Assembly (NCBI GenBank): GCA_002371895.1
Contig: DFHM01000009.1
Location: 1-29,066, forward strand
Length of the DNA: 29,066 nt
Direction: 5' to 3'
Source of the DNA: Candidatus Saccharibacteria bacterium UBA3723
GTDB lineage: Bacteria > Patescibacteriota > Saccharimonadia > Saccharimonadales > Saccharimonadaceae
The notes under the pieces were generated by a model. It was not told the DNA's origin and searched no databases. It saw nothing but the letters and a program-made list of their open reading frames with translations. The position numbers and the translations under genes were made by a program. This document shows, piece by piece, positions 1 to 7,415 of the stretch (its first letter is position 1; each line of letters begins with the position of its first letter).

Positions 1-380
1 TAGAACACGTCCAGTAGAAACTCGTCGTAAGTCTTGCCGAAGAAAGACAGCAGCTCGAGCAGCCCATCGTCGCCCTTGCTGGCGATATCACTGAACAGAG
101 CCAAGGACCCAGCACTGCCGAAGAAGAGATCATCGGCATAGCAGTCAATGAAATCGAGGAGAACCTCCTGATAGATGGCCTCACATGCGTCAATGTCGTC
201 GTAGGGCACAGCAATCAGGTTCTCGTGGAAGCTATCGTCGCAGCTTTCAACCGTGCGACGGGCGAGCATCTTGCCGTTCGCCGGAGTTACTTCCCAGGTA
301 TACATGTCTTTGTCATTGTCGAATTCAAAGCCAAGTACACCGCTGTTGTCGATCAGTTGTCTAATTCTTTTCTGCTTCAT
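1..380 (-). CDS. Hypothetical protein, 3' end at window edge
   Basis: An open frame reads leftwards from an ATG at 380-378 for 126 codons. The next codon begins TA at bases 2-1, so the gene either stops right at the edge or continues outside. The start is supported by a strong Shine-Dalgarno, AAAGGGGGT, about 8 bases upstream. The protein begins MKQKRIRQLIDNSGVLGF and is acidic, with many Asp and Glu residues and no membrane segment. I do not recognise the family. It belongs to the same style of gene as those at 15666-16229 and 20248-20628: acidic, cytoplasmic-looking, strong Shine-Dalgarno, own leader. A -10-like TAAAAT (minus strand, 451-456) would give a leader of roughly 60 bases. It is divergent from the DUF362 gene. 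Confidence 0.7.
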   Translation of the reverse strand, partial: MKQKRIRQLIDNSGVLGFEFDNDKDMYTWEVTPANGKMLARRTVESCDDSFHENLIAVPYDDIDACEAIYQEVLLDFIDCYADDLFFGSAGSLALFSDIASKGDDGLLELLSFFGKTYDEFLLDVF

Positions 381-450
381 TGTGGTTACCCCCTTTGTCA
401 AAGTAGAAAAAATTTCAATGAGCCTCCCCATGCGCGATAGGGATGTTTTT

Positions 451-492
451 ATTTTACACCATTTTGCCTCAGTTTAATTCAGATGTTAAAAT
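451..492. promoter_or_regulatory. Divergent promoter region, hypothetical gene / DUF362
   Basis: Plus strand: TTGCCT (464-469), 17-base spacer, then extended -10 TGTTAAAAT (484-492). The hexamer ends 6 bases before the ATG at 499, so the start site should fall on or next to the start codon, and no Shine-Dalgarno is present. Minus strand: TAAAAT at 456-451 preceded directly by TG, serving the gene that starts at 380. The functional reading is inferred from consensus match and spacing. Confidence 0.6.
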
Positions 493-498
493 AAGCTT

Positions 499-1395
499 AT
501 GGATAAGGCAAAAGTTTTCTTTACAAAGAATATCACTAGCGATTCACTAATGAAGATTTATAAAGCACTCGGCGTAAAACTTACCGGCAAAGTTGGCGTA
601 AAAGTTTCTACCGGCGAACGCGGCTCTAAAGGCTATCTAAAAGCGGACCTTATTGGGCCATTCGTAAAAAGCTTAAACGGTACCATTATCGAATGCAATA
701 CCGCATATGCCGGCGCACGCAATACCGCCGAAGACCATCTAGAAGTCGCGAAAGAGCACGGATTTACTGAATTTGCGGACGTAGATATCATGGATGCCGA
801 CGGCGAAGTAAAAATCCCAGTCCATAACGGCAAGAATCTCGAATATGACATTATTGGCAAAAACTTCGATAATTACGACGCTATTGTAAACCTCGCACAC
901 GGCAAGGGCCACGCTATGGGCGGCTTTGGCGCCAACCTAAAAAACCAATCCATTGGCATCGCATCCAGAAACGGTAAAGCCTACATCCATACTGCCGGCA
1001 AGAGCGAAGACCCAGATCAACTTTGGAATAACCTACCAGAACAAATCAACTTCATCGAATCTATGGCAGAAGCCGCAAAGGCCGTCGCGGATCACCTTAA
1101 AGAACAAAACAAACCAATCGTCTATATCACCGTCATGAATGCGCTCTCCGTAGACTGTGACTGCGATGCGCATCAGGGTGATCCAGTCATGGGAGATCTA
1201 GGCATCGTCGCAAGCCTCGATCCAGTCGCAAACGACCAAGCCTTCATTGACATGATTTGGGCAAGCGTCGATCCAGGCGCCGAAAAACTCAAACAGCGCA
1301 TTGACCGCCAGCAAGGTAGAGAAATTCTTCCGTACGCCGAAGAAATCGGCCTCGGTACACGCGATTACGAATTAATAAATATCGACGAGGAATAA
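499..1395 (+). CDS. DUF362 domain-containing protein
   Basis: This 298-residue soluble protein carries the family hallmark near its C-terminus. There is an Asp-Cys-Asp-Cys-Asp run (residues 219-223) followed by GDPVMGDLGIVASLDPVANDQ, which matches the DUF362 pattern of a Cys/Asp cluster followed by an 'ASxDPVAxDQ' motif. DUF362 proteins are often fused to or encoded near ferredoxin domains, and the Cys cluster may bind metal. No CxxCxxCxxxC ferredoxin motif exists in this copy. Biochemical function is not established. It is the first gene of an operon with corA, which starts 2 bases after its stop. No Shine-Dalgarno precedes the ATG; the -10 box is 6 bases upstream, suggesting a leaderless mRNA. 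Confidence 0.9.
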   Translation: MDKAKVFFTKNITSDSLMKIYKALGVKLTGKVGVKVSTGERGSKGYLKADLIGPFVKSLNGTIIECNTAYAGARNTAEDHLEVAKEHGFTEFADVDIMDADGEVKIPVHNGKNLEYDIIGKNFDNYDAIVNLAHGKGHAMGGFGANLKNQSIGIASRNGKAYIHTAGKSEDPDQLWNNLPEQINFIESMAEAAKAVADHLKEQNKPIVYITVMNALSVDCDCDAHQGDPVMGDLGIVASLDPVANDQAFIDMIWASVDPGAEKLKQRIDRQQGREILPYAEEIGLGTRDYELINIDEE

Positions 1396-1397
1396 AA

Positions 1398-2336
1398 ATG
1401 CTAAAGTGCTATCGCACAAATAACCGCAAGCAAACGCTGGAATCCATCAACGAGATTTTGCCAGATTGTTGGATTGACCTATCTGAACCAAGTCAAGAGG
1501 AAATCGACCGCGTCGTCAATATGACGAAGGTCGATCGCGAGCTCATCGAGAAGATGCTCGATGACGACGAGCTCCCTCGCGTCGAAACCGACAAGAAAGC
1601 CACACTTACTGTCATCGACGTTCCGGCATTCGTTAGCCAGGAAGACAAATATGTTACTTATCCTCTTGGTATTATCATTACAAATAACAACTACGTCATT
1701 ACGGTTGCGCCAAAGAGTGTCAGCTTGCTTAATGATTTTCGCAGAGGGAAAGTCAAAGATTTTCGCACAGCCAAGAAAAGCCGTTTCCTTATCCAAATCC
1801 TAAACGCTGCCGCCGCATCCTATCTCCGCGTTCTCGACGAAATTTATCGTGATATCGAGATGAAGGAAGACACCCTTCGCGCCTCAACGCGCAACGAGGA
1901 CCTCATCGATCTTCTCGCCACGGAAAAGACTTTGGTCTACTTTACGACATCTCTAAACGAGAATGACGGCGTACTAGAGCGCCTCAGCAAGGGAAGCGTT
2001 ATTCCGCTCTACGAAGGCGACGCCGACCTCATCGATGACACCATCATCGAAAACCGCCAGGCTATCGAAATGGCCGGACTCTACCGCAAAATTCTTTCTT
2101 CAATTACCGACACCTACGCTACCGTCATTTCTAACAATCTCAACAACATCATGAAATTCCTCGCCGGCATCACCATCGTACTCTCAATTCCGACTATCAT
2201 CTCTTCATTCCTCGGCATGAACGTCTACTTTGGCTTCATTGGTACAGAACACTTATCTGCCTGGGTGATTCTCGGCATTTCCGTCCTCGTGTCGATTGGC
2301 GTAGCGGCCTGGCTCAAGAAAAGAGGAATGCTCTGA
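1398..2336 (+). CDS. corA: CorA-family magnesium/cobalt transporter
   Basis: The 312-residue protein has the CorA arrangement: a long charged cytoplasmic N-terminal part (about 1-250), then two C-terminal membrane segments. The first ends in the signature GMN (273-275), which forms the selectivity filter of the pentameric Mg2+ channel. The second (about 287-306) ends in the short basic tail KKRGML. The length is normal for the family. The acidic loop between the helices, FIGTEHLSA, retains the usual negative charge near the pore mouth. It lies 2 bases after the DUF362 stop and its own stop overlaps the next start (TGATG), so it sits in the middle of a three-gene operon. I see no magnesium riboswitch-like leader. 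Confidence 0.95.
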   Translation: MLKCYRTNNRKQTLESINEILPDCWIDLSEPSQEEIDRVVNMTKVDRELIEKMLDDDELPRVETDKKATLTVIDVPAFVSQEDKYVTYPLGIIITNNNYVITVAPKSVSLLNDFRRGKVKDFRTAKKSRFLIQILNAAAASYLRVLDEIYRDIEMKEDTLRASTRNEDLIDLLATEKTLVYFTTSLNENDGVLERLSKGSVIPLYEGDADLIDDTIIENRQAIEMAGLYRKILSSITDTYATVISNNLNNIMKFLAGITIVLSIPTIISSFLGMNVYFGFIGTEHLSAWVILGISVLVSIGVAAWLKKRGML

Positions 2337-2944
2337 TGACCAAAACCCAAAAGAGAGTCTATGTGTTATTCGCCACACCAATCGCAATCGCTGTATCGGC
2401 TGCCGGATTGATCATCTTCCGAATTTTCAATATGCTCCATGTATACTGCATATTCTTCGTCTTATTAATGCTAGCTGTCTATCAAATAGCGCACGTATCA
2501 ATAGCCTATGCCGCAATAACCAACACAAGAGTTAATAATAGGGCTAGCTCAATAATTTCTACCATCTACTCAATAGTTATGTTTGTCTTAATGGTATATA
2601 TTGCTTGTTCCAAAGACGAAAGATTAGTGTCCACTGCCGCAGTTCTTACGCTCGCTATCTTAGCCGTTGCCGGTGTAAGCGCCTTTGTAACTTTGGCGGC
2701 ATCACATATATTTGGTAAGAAAACCGAGACCAAGGCCGAAAGATACGCCAATACAAAAGGTTTCGATTACATCCCAGAAAAAGAACGCTACGTCAAAGAC
2801 CGCAAAAAACGCCAGCGTCAGCACGCCGCCGACAAAGTCCTTGCCCTTGGCGCCTTTGGCAACGAAACATTCATAGCTATCTATGGATCTCTCGTATTTA
2901 TTACGCTCATAATCGCGGTTTTCAACGACCTACAGCTGTTCTAG
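2336..2944 (+). CDS. Multi-pass membrane protein, unknown function
   Basis: The ATG shares one base with the corA stop, so translation is likely coupled. The 202-residue product has about five hydrophobic segments: roughly 8-28, 34-57, 80-98, 104-126 and 181-200. Between the fourth and fifth lies a strongly basic soluble loop (about 128-170, including KDRKKRQRQ). The loop should face the cytoplasm under the positive-inside rule. I do not recognise a family. Position after CorA suggests an ion-transport or envelope accessory role, but that is only context. The upstream Shine-Dalgarno-like sequence is AAGAGGA. Confidence 0.8.
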   Translation: MTKTQKRVYVLFATPIAIAVSAAGLIIFRIFNMLHVYCIFFVLLMLAVYQIAHVSIAYAAITNTRVNNRASSIISTIYSIVMFVLMVYIACSKDERLVSTAAVLTLAILAVAGVSAFVTLAASHIFGKKTETKAERYANTKGFDYIPEKERYVKDRKKRQRQHAADKVLALGAFGNETFIAIYGSLVFITLIIAVFNDLQLF

Positions 2945-2946
2945 GT

Positions 2947-2952
2947 TATACT
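2947..2952 (+). promoter_or_regulatory. -10 box (TATACT) for CYTH-DUF308 unit
   Basis: TATACT ends 6 bases before the ATG at 2959 and begins just after the stop of the preceding gene. The spacing predicts transcription starting at the ATG itself. No Shine-Dalgarno is visible. Confidence 0.5.
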
Positions 2953-2958
2953 ATAAGT

Positions 2959-3540
2959 ATGAAGGCAGAGATAGAAGCTAAATTTTTGAATATCAACAAA
3001 GAAAATATTAGAAAACTACTCAAAAACCTCGGAGCAGAACTGGTTGCACCAGAAAGATTGATGGAGCGCGCAGTTTTTGATAGCCCAAATCCAAACGAAT
3101 ATTACCGCGTACGCAATGAGGGAAATCAAATTACAATGTCATTCAAGCATTGCGATGATCGTAGTATAGAGGGAATGAAAGAAATCTGCCTCACTGTAGA
3201 CAATTACGACAATGCAATTGATTTTCTCACTCACGCCGTCGGCAAGCCAAAAGCATTGCAAGAAACTTACCGCGAATCGTGGGTAAAAGATGGTGTCGAA
3301 ATCGATATCGACACCTGGCCATGGGTGCCAAGTTTTATCGAAATTGAAGGCCCATCCGCCGAAGCCGTCGAGAAGCTCGCAAATGAATTAGGCTTCAAGA
3401 TGGAAGATGCCGAATACGGCTCAGTAGAAATCGTTTATCAGCAAATCTTCGACGTTACCGAAGATGAAATTAATTATATGCCGGAGATCAAATTTACCGA
3501 TGTACCGGAATGGCTTGAGGAGCGCCGCATTAAAAAATAA
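2959..3540 (+). CDS. CYTH-domain phosphatase/cyclase-like protein
   Basis: The 193-residue protein starts with the CYTH signature ExExK (E4-I5-E6-A7-K8), which supplies the metal and triphosphate ligands of the tunnel fold. Further alternating charged strands follow, as in the family: YYRVRNEG (about 48-55), ITMSFKHCD, EIDIDTWPWVPSFIEIEG. CYTH proteins include class IV adenylate cyclase, thiamine triphosphatase and inorganic triphosphatase. The WPxxPxFIEIEG segment is typical of the CyaB-like bacterial branch. Substrate cannot be decided from sequence. It is followed 2 bases later by the DUF308 gene. The start is set by ExExK being near the N-terminus, as is normal for the family, and by the -10 box just upstream. 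Confidence 0.9.
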   Translation: MKAEIEAKFLNINKENIRKLLKNLGAELVAPERLMERAVFDSPNPNEYYRVRNEGNQITMSFKHCDDRSIEGMKEICLTVDNYDNAIDFLTHAVGKPKALQETYRESWVKDGVEIDIDTWPWVPSFIEIEGPSAEAVEKLANELGFKMEDAEYGSVEIVYQQIFDVTEDEINYMPEIKFTDVPEWLEERRIKK

Positions 3541-3542
3541 CT

Positions 3543-4160
3543 ATGAGCAAGAATACAAACGAAATCGTCGAAGCAGAAATTATTAAAGACAACGACGGCA
3601 AGAAAGCGCGTAAAAAAGTTGAGAACAAGCGCCGTTTTAACGAGGTTATCCTACCATTACTGATTGACGTCGCATTATTGGTGCTCGGCGTCTGTCTATT
3701 AATTTGGGCAGACAGAGTTACTTCCGCTATCTCCATTTCAATCGGCATCATCTTTACAATTTATGGCCTCTATAACTTCATTGACTATGGACGTACGCCA
3801 AAAGAATTGCAAAAATTCACTACAATAATTACCGGTATCGCGCTGATTATTGCAGGCGTTTTCCTGATGGTTCAAACCAACTTCATTAAGGATGCGATTA
3901 GTTTCATCGTCGGCACGTTTATTATCATTATTAGCCTAATCCGTTTGCAGGACGCCGCTAAGCTACGCGCACTTGGCGCCACTTCACTTCTTTCAACAGT
4001 CCTACCAATCATCGGGCTCGTCGCCGGCGTCTTTTGTATTATCGGCAAAATCATGATTACCGATATTTTCATTCAGATCCTCGGGGCGATGCTAATTATT
4101 TTTGCAATATCAAATATCGCAAATAACATCGCGCTAAACAAGCTTAAGAAATCTAAATAG
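3543..4160 (+). CDS. DUF308 / HdeD-like membrane protein
   Basis: The 205-residue protein has a charged cytoplasmic N-terminal tail (1-35) followed by six closely packed hydrophobic helices, ending in a Lys-rich tail. Repeated short helices with Gly and Ile, such as ISIGIIFTIYGLYNFIDYGR, match DUF308 (HdeD type), where two or three helix-pair repeats make up the protein. Members are linked to acid stress in Escherichia coli, but most are uncharacterised. It starts 2 bases after the CYTH stop and ends 8 bases inside the opposite-strand glycerophosphodiesterase gene. That is a convergent overlap with no room for a classical terminator. Confidence 0.8.
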   Translation: MSKNTNEIVEAEIIKDNDGKKARKKVENKRRFNEVILPLLIDVALLVLGVCLLIWADRVTSAISISIGIIFTIYGLYNFIDYGRTPKELQKFTTIITGIALIIAGVFLMVQTNFIKDAISFIVGTFIIIISLIRLQDAAKLRALGATSLLSTVLPIIGLVAGVFCIIGKIMITDIFIQILGAMLIIFAISNIANNIALNKLKKSK

Positions 4161-4848
4161 ATATATTTTCGAAGATAAAGTTATCACAATTCTTTTTTGC
4201 GCGCACCAAATCGTTCTTATTACGCACTGTCCAGCCCAAAACCGGCATCTTGTGACGAATTCTCTCCACGCGCTTCTTTGGTAGATATCGAATATCATAA
4301 GATACAAAATCCGGCTTCGTTAAGAAGTTAAAACATAAGTTTTGCAAGAAGAAATTCTTCTTTGTAGCAAGTTGTCCGCGACCAATATACGGCGCTTTTC
4401 TGCGGAAATAAAAGACAATTTTTGGATCAAAACTTTTTATTACGAATTGCCCAGCATAATCGCTCATAATTTTAATCAGGGCAGGGCAGATTTCGCGCGC
4501 CGAACGATCATATTTGATTTCAATAATAATCGGCACTTTTCCTTTTACAAGATTCAAAACCTCAGTTAATAGCGGGATCTTTTCTGAGGTATCTTTTAAT
4601 CGCAATTTAGACAGTTCTGTATAGGTTTCATCTTTTATAGCAGCATCCACACCTGTCATGCGCTTCAAATTATCGTCATGAAAAACCGCAATCTTGCCAT
4701 CAGCAAGCATATGCACGTCTAGTTCAATTACATAGCCGTGTTCCATGGCGCATCTAAAAGCCGCCAGAGAATTTTCTGGCGCCTTTGCGTCGTGTAGCCC
4801 ACGATGGGCTATTGGTGCTTTTAGGATAAAATCTATATTCTTTTTCAT
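4153..4848 (-). CDS. Glycerophosphodiester phosphodiesterase
   Basis: This 231-residue enzyme family hydrolyses glycerophosphodiesters to sn-glycerol 3-phosphate and an alcohol. All main catalytic features are visible: His15-Arg16 in IAHRG, PEN at 24-26, the metal ligands Glu42 and Asp44 in IELDVH, and His57-Asp58 in VFHDD. There is a C-terminal WTVRNKND motif. No signal peptide is present, so it should act in the cytoplasm. It is the last gene of a four-gene minus-strand operon; its ATG overlaps the flavodoxin stop by one base. Glycerol 3-phosphate released here could feed GpsA (21691-22476), which is an inference from pathway knowledge. Confidence 0.95.
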   Translation of the reverse strand: MKKNIDFILKAPIAHRGLHDAKAPENSLAAFRCAMEHGYVIELDVHMLADGKIAVFHDDNLKRMTGVDAAIKDETYTELSKLRLKDTSEKIPLLTEVLNLVKGKVPIIIEIKYDRSAREICPALIKIMSDYAGQFVIKSFDPKIVFYFRRKAPYIGRGQLATKKNFFLQNLCFNFLTKPDFVSYDIRYLPKKRVERIRHKMPVLGWTVRNKNDLVRAKKNCDNFIFENISI

Positions 4849-5375
4849 TAAATCGCTGCCTGATCGGCAAAGTATTCGGCCTGTTTTTTGCCGCCATCCT
4901 GACGTGCCAACTTACCCTCAATCGCGAGGCCTTCCTGGCGCATCGCACCTACTGCAAGATTGCCAACGGTCGTAAATGTACCAGACTCACCAGAGCCTTC
5001 ATGTGTACAGAATGGATAGAGATTCTGGCCATTAAAAGTATGTTTTTCGAGGAAATTATAAATAATCATTGGCATATCGCCCCACCAAATCGGATAACCG
5101 AAGAAAATCGTACTATAATCATCGAGATTCACGTCGCCCTGATATTCTGGACGTTCTTGCATAGTGCGCTCCTCGGTCGCCTTCGCCACACAATCGTCAT
5201 AGCCTTCTGGATAAGGAACTACTGGCACAATCTTAAATTCATCAACCTCGCGACCGTCTGCCTTTAATTTCTCAATAATGTTCTTCGCAAAAATTTCAGT
5301 ATTGCCCACTTCAACTTTTCCGACACTATAGTTCTCGTCTGCGCGAGAGAAATAACAAACTAAAACTTTCCCCAT
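4848..5375 (-). CDS. Flavodoxin-family protein
   Basis: The 175-residue protein opens with a beta strand and loop, VLVCYFSRADEN, then VGNTEIFAKNI, which resembles the FMN phosphate-binding region of the flavodoxin-4 type. The aromatic loop FFGYPIWWGDMPMIIYNFLE (about 92-111) and the later CTHEGSGESG loop are also typical. It should carry FMN and act as a small electron carrier or quinone-type reductase. The start is well supported by AAAGGAGG 4 bases before the ATG, the clearest Shine-Dalgarno in this operon. It lies 9 bases downstream of the cyclophilin-like gene and overlaps the diesterase start by one base. Confidence 0.92.
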   Translation of the reverse strand: MGKVLVCYFSRADENYSVGKVEVGNTEIFAKNIIEKLKADGREVDEFKIVPVVPYPEGYDDCVAKATEERTMQERPEYQGDVNLDDYSTIFFGYPIWWGDMPMIIYNFLEKHTFNGQNLYPFCTHEGSGESGTFTTVGNLAVGAMRQEGLAIEGKLARQDGGKKQAEYFADQAAI

Positions 5376-5384
5376 ATTCCTCCT

Positions 5385-5870
5385 TTAGTTTTTAGTAAAA
5401 ATTACCGTTACGTTATCAGAGCCTAATACCTCTTCAAGGTCTTCCGGGTTTTCTACCCAACCGAGACGCGTGTAGCTATACGTTGTATCGAAAGATTTAT
5501 AGAAGAGCACGATACAGTCGTCGCCATAAAGCATCAAATCACCCGCCTCAATGTGGCCAGGATTATACTCCTCAGCCTTCAGCTTATCGCTGCCTTGGTA
5601 ATATTTTTCATTGCCGTTAAGTTCTATCATCGGAAGCTCAAATGGTGTAGAACTAGCAAATTCCTGCGCCGCTGCATTGTCTGCAACTTTCACTTTGTAT
5701 TCGTGGTCATTTACTCTAATCGTAATGCTACTCATTTTTTCTCCAGATACTTCGTTTGGACCTTCAGAATCGTTTGGCTTATTCATGAAATTAATCCCTA
5801 AAACAAACGCAACCACAACAATCAAGCCGATAAGGCATACTATCGCAATGCGCTTAGTCTTAGTATTCAT
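5385..5870 (-). CDS. Membrane-anchored cyclophilin-like protein
   Basis: The 161-residue protein has an N-terminal membrane segment (about 8-27, IAIVCLIGLIVVVAFVLGIN), a short linker, then a beta-rich domain (about 46-160). The domain contains FELPMIELNGNEKYYQG, AGDLMLYGDDCIVLFYKSF and YSYTRLGWVE. This is the cyclophilin-like fold (the bacterial 'Cyclophil_like' family), often seen beside flavodoxins. Relatives are usually lipoproteins; here a transmembrane anchor replaces the lipobox. Prolyl isomerase activity should not be assumed. Its ATG overlaps the preceding stop by four bases (ATGA), and flavodoxin follows 9 bases after its stop. Confidence 0.85.
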   Translation of the reverse strand: MNTKTKRIAIVCLIGLIVVVAFVLGINFMNKPNDSEGPNEVSGEKMSSITIRVNDHEYKVKVADNAAAQEFASSTPFELPMIELNGNEKYYQGSDKLKAEEYNPGHIEAGDLMLYGDDCIVLFYKSFDTTYSYTRLGWVENPEDLEEVLGSDNVTVIFTKN

Positions 5871-6610
5871 TTAATCTCGCTGCCGCCCCATTCTACTACA
5901 GTAAAGCCATTGCGAGCTGGTGTTTCTATCTTTTGCTCGACTACATCAATTGGCGCATCAAGGGCTTTATAGTTCATTGCAATACGAATTACCGTATCCG
6001 GCTTTGGCGAAACATTTAGTTTCATATACTTATCCAAAACCTCATTCATATCAAAGCGAATATAGTTATATTTATTTGCCTCGAGTTTTGGCAACCAATA
6101 AACAATAAACTCTTCTGCTTCACGCTCGGTTAGACCAAGCTCCGCAAGCTTTTCTTCCAAGAATTCTGCCGAATCTTCGCCTTTTACAACAAAACCTTCT
6201 TCGGTTTGCTTTGCGGGATAATTGGCGCCTTCCCAATAAAGACCATAAAGCTCACGACCGGTATTTAGATCGGTTAAGCTACCGTCTTTTTGTGCAAGAA
6301 CATTCCAGCCATCAGTATACTTTGGATAGCTCGTAGTGAGCTTTTCTGGATTGCTAAGCTTTACGGAAACTTCCGTATTATCCTCGGTAGGGTACAGATA
6401 AATCATCGGCTTATCAACGGTCATGCAGTGAGGATCATAGTGCGGACAATTGTAAAATTCTGGACCATCATCTTTATGTAACAGGCCGACTATCGTTGCA
6501 CCTATTGCGACCGCGATAAATATTAAAACAACTACAGTAATGGCCACATAGGAGCCTGTATTATTTTTCTTTTCTTGTTTGTTATTCTTAGCTGTATCCT
6601 TACCACTCAT
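5867..6610 (-). CDS. Membrane-anchored extracytoplasmic 'IYLYP' protein
   Basis: The 247-residue protein starts with a charged Lys/Asn-rich cytoplasmic tail (1-20), one membrane helix (about 22-44), then an outer domain. The domain begins with a Cys-x6-Cys segment (NCPHYDPHC) and PMIYLYPTE. It continues with VSVKLSNPEKLTTSYPKYTDGWNV and YGLYWEGANYP. I recall this 'IYLYP...TYPxYxxGWxV...WEG' pattern from hypothetical surface proteins of Firmicutes and Saccharibacteria; no function is known to me. It leads the operon with the cyclophilin-like protein, flavodoxin and diesterase. The -10 TGCTATCAT ends 6 bases before the ATG and no Shine-Dalgarno is present. Confidence 0.85.
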   Translation of the reverse strand: MSGKDTAKNNKQEKKNNTGSYVAITVVVLIFIAVAIGATIVGLLHKDDGPEFYNCPHYDPHCMTVDKPMIYLYPTEDNTEVSVKLSNPEKLTTSYPKYTDGWNVLAQKDGSLTDLNTGRELYGLYWEGANYPAKQTEEGFVVKGEDSAEFLEEKLAELGLTEREAEEFIVYWLPKLEANKYNYIRFDMNEVLDKYMKLNVSPKPDTVIRIAMNYKALDAPIDVVEQKIETPARNGFTVVEWGGSEIK

Positions 6611-6616
6611 ATCTTT

Positions 6617-6625
6617 ATGATAGCA
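6617..6625 (-). promoter_or_regulatory. Extended -10 (TGCTATCAT) for the 6610-4153 operon
   Basis: On the minus strand TGC-TATCAT lies with exactly 6 bases (AAAGAT) between the hexamer and the ATG at 6610. This predicts a leaderless operon mRNA. The box lies in the 18-base gap after the pgeF stop at 6629. Confidence 0.55.
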
Positions 6626-6628
6626 TAA

Positions 6629-7393
6629 TTATTTTAAGCAAATCAGAGCTGCATTATGATAGCAGGGCTCCTTACTGCCAATTCCTCTATAAGAATGCAG
6701 TAACTCCTTATTACAAACCGTGCACAAGCCAGCATCGTGTACATTTTGTAGCTTTACGCCAATTTCTACTAAAGACTCTGTCAAATGTCGCGCTGCATCA
6801 ATATATGTCTTTCCGTTCAGGCCGTACATATAACGCTCGCCAAACTCCTCTACAAATAAGTCTTTTACATCGTCATCAACCTCAAAGTGATCCAGGCCAA
6901 TACTAGGGCAGAGCACACAAACGACGTCTGCAGGATTCGTGCCATATTCTTGCTGCATCTTTAGAACCGCCTTCGGCGCTATGCGTTTCAGCGTGCCGCG
7001 CCAACCAGAATGCACATCCGCAATCGCATTTTGCACCGGATCATAGATTAATACCGAAATACAATCCGCCACTCTCGTAGAGAGCGTAATGCCTTTTTTA
7101 TTTGTGACCAGGCCGTCCGCCTCGGCAACTTCAGATAAATCTTTCACAACAGCAACATTATCTCCATGCGCCTGTTTTGTAATCTTAATTAACTTATTTG
7201 GGTCAACCGAAATAACGCGACAGAGATTTTCTAAGTTTTCTTTGCCATCCTCCGTAAAATAGCGCAAATCATTTTCGCCTTTTATTGCAAAGACAGCAGT
7301 AATCTTATCCATATACTTGTCGAAGGCCGTAAATTCCAGGTATTCAGCTCCATCTTTTTTAACATGTCTCGTTTCTGCATTAGATAAGTCCAT
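6629..7393 (-). CDS. pgeF: PgeF/YfiH-type polyphenol oxidase family protein
   Basis: I take the start at 7393 (MDLSNAETRHVKK), giving 254 residues. A longer reading to 7567 would run through the divergent neighbour and adds no family-like sequence. Family hallmarks are present: TRVADC (the usual ADC motif), DVHSGWRGT with a zinc-ligand His, LCPSIGLDHFEVD with the Cys and second His, and the C-terminal CTVCNKELLHSYRG. Members of this family act as peptidoglycan-editing factors or as purine nucleoside-cleaving enzymes, so 'laccase' is probably a misnomer. A -10 TATACT ends 6 bases before the ATG on the minus strand, and no Shine-Dalgarno is seen. Confidence 0.9.
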   Translation of the reverse strand: MDLSNAETRHVKKDGAEYLEFTAFDKYMDKITAVFAIKGENDLRYFTEDGKENLENLCRVISVDPNKLIKITKQAHGDNVAVVKDLSEVAEADGLVTNKKGITLSTRVADCISVLIYDPVQNAIADVHSGWRGTLKRIAPKAVLKMQQEYGTNPADVVCVLCPSIGLDHFEVDDDVKDLFVEEFGERYMYGLNGKTYIDAARHLTESLVEIGVKLQNVHDAGLCTVCNKELLHSYRGIGSKEPCYHNAALICLK

Positions 7394-7415
7394 ATATAAA
7401 GTATATAATATCTGC
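7394..7415. promoter_or_regulatory. 22-bp divergent overlapping promoter, pgeF / four-gene operon
   Basis: Only 22 bases separate the two start codons. The minus-strand -10 TATACT occupies 7405-7400 and the plus-strand -10 TATAAT occupies 7404-7409, so the boxes overlap by two bases. Each box ends exactly 6 bases before its own ATG. Both mRNAs should be leaderless, and one polymerase bound here should exclude the other. Confidence 0.65.

Noticed and set aside
1396..2336. Magnesium riboswitch for corA
   Set aside because: corA begins 2 bases after the upstream gene, and the operon itself seems leaderless, so there is no leader to hold one.
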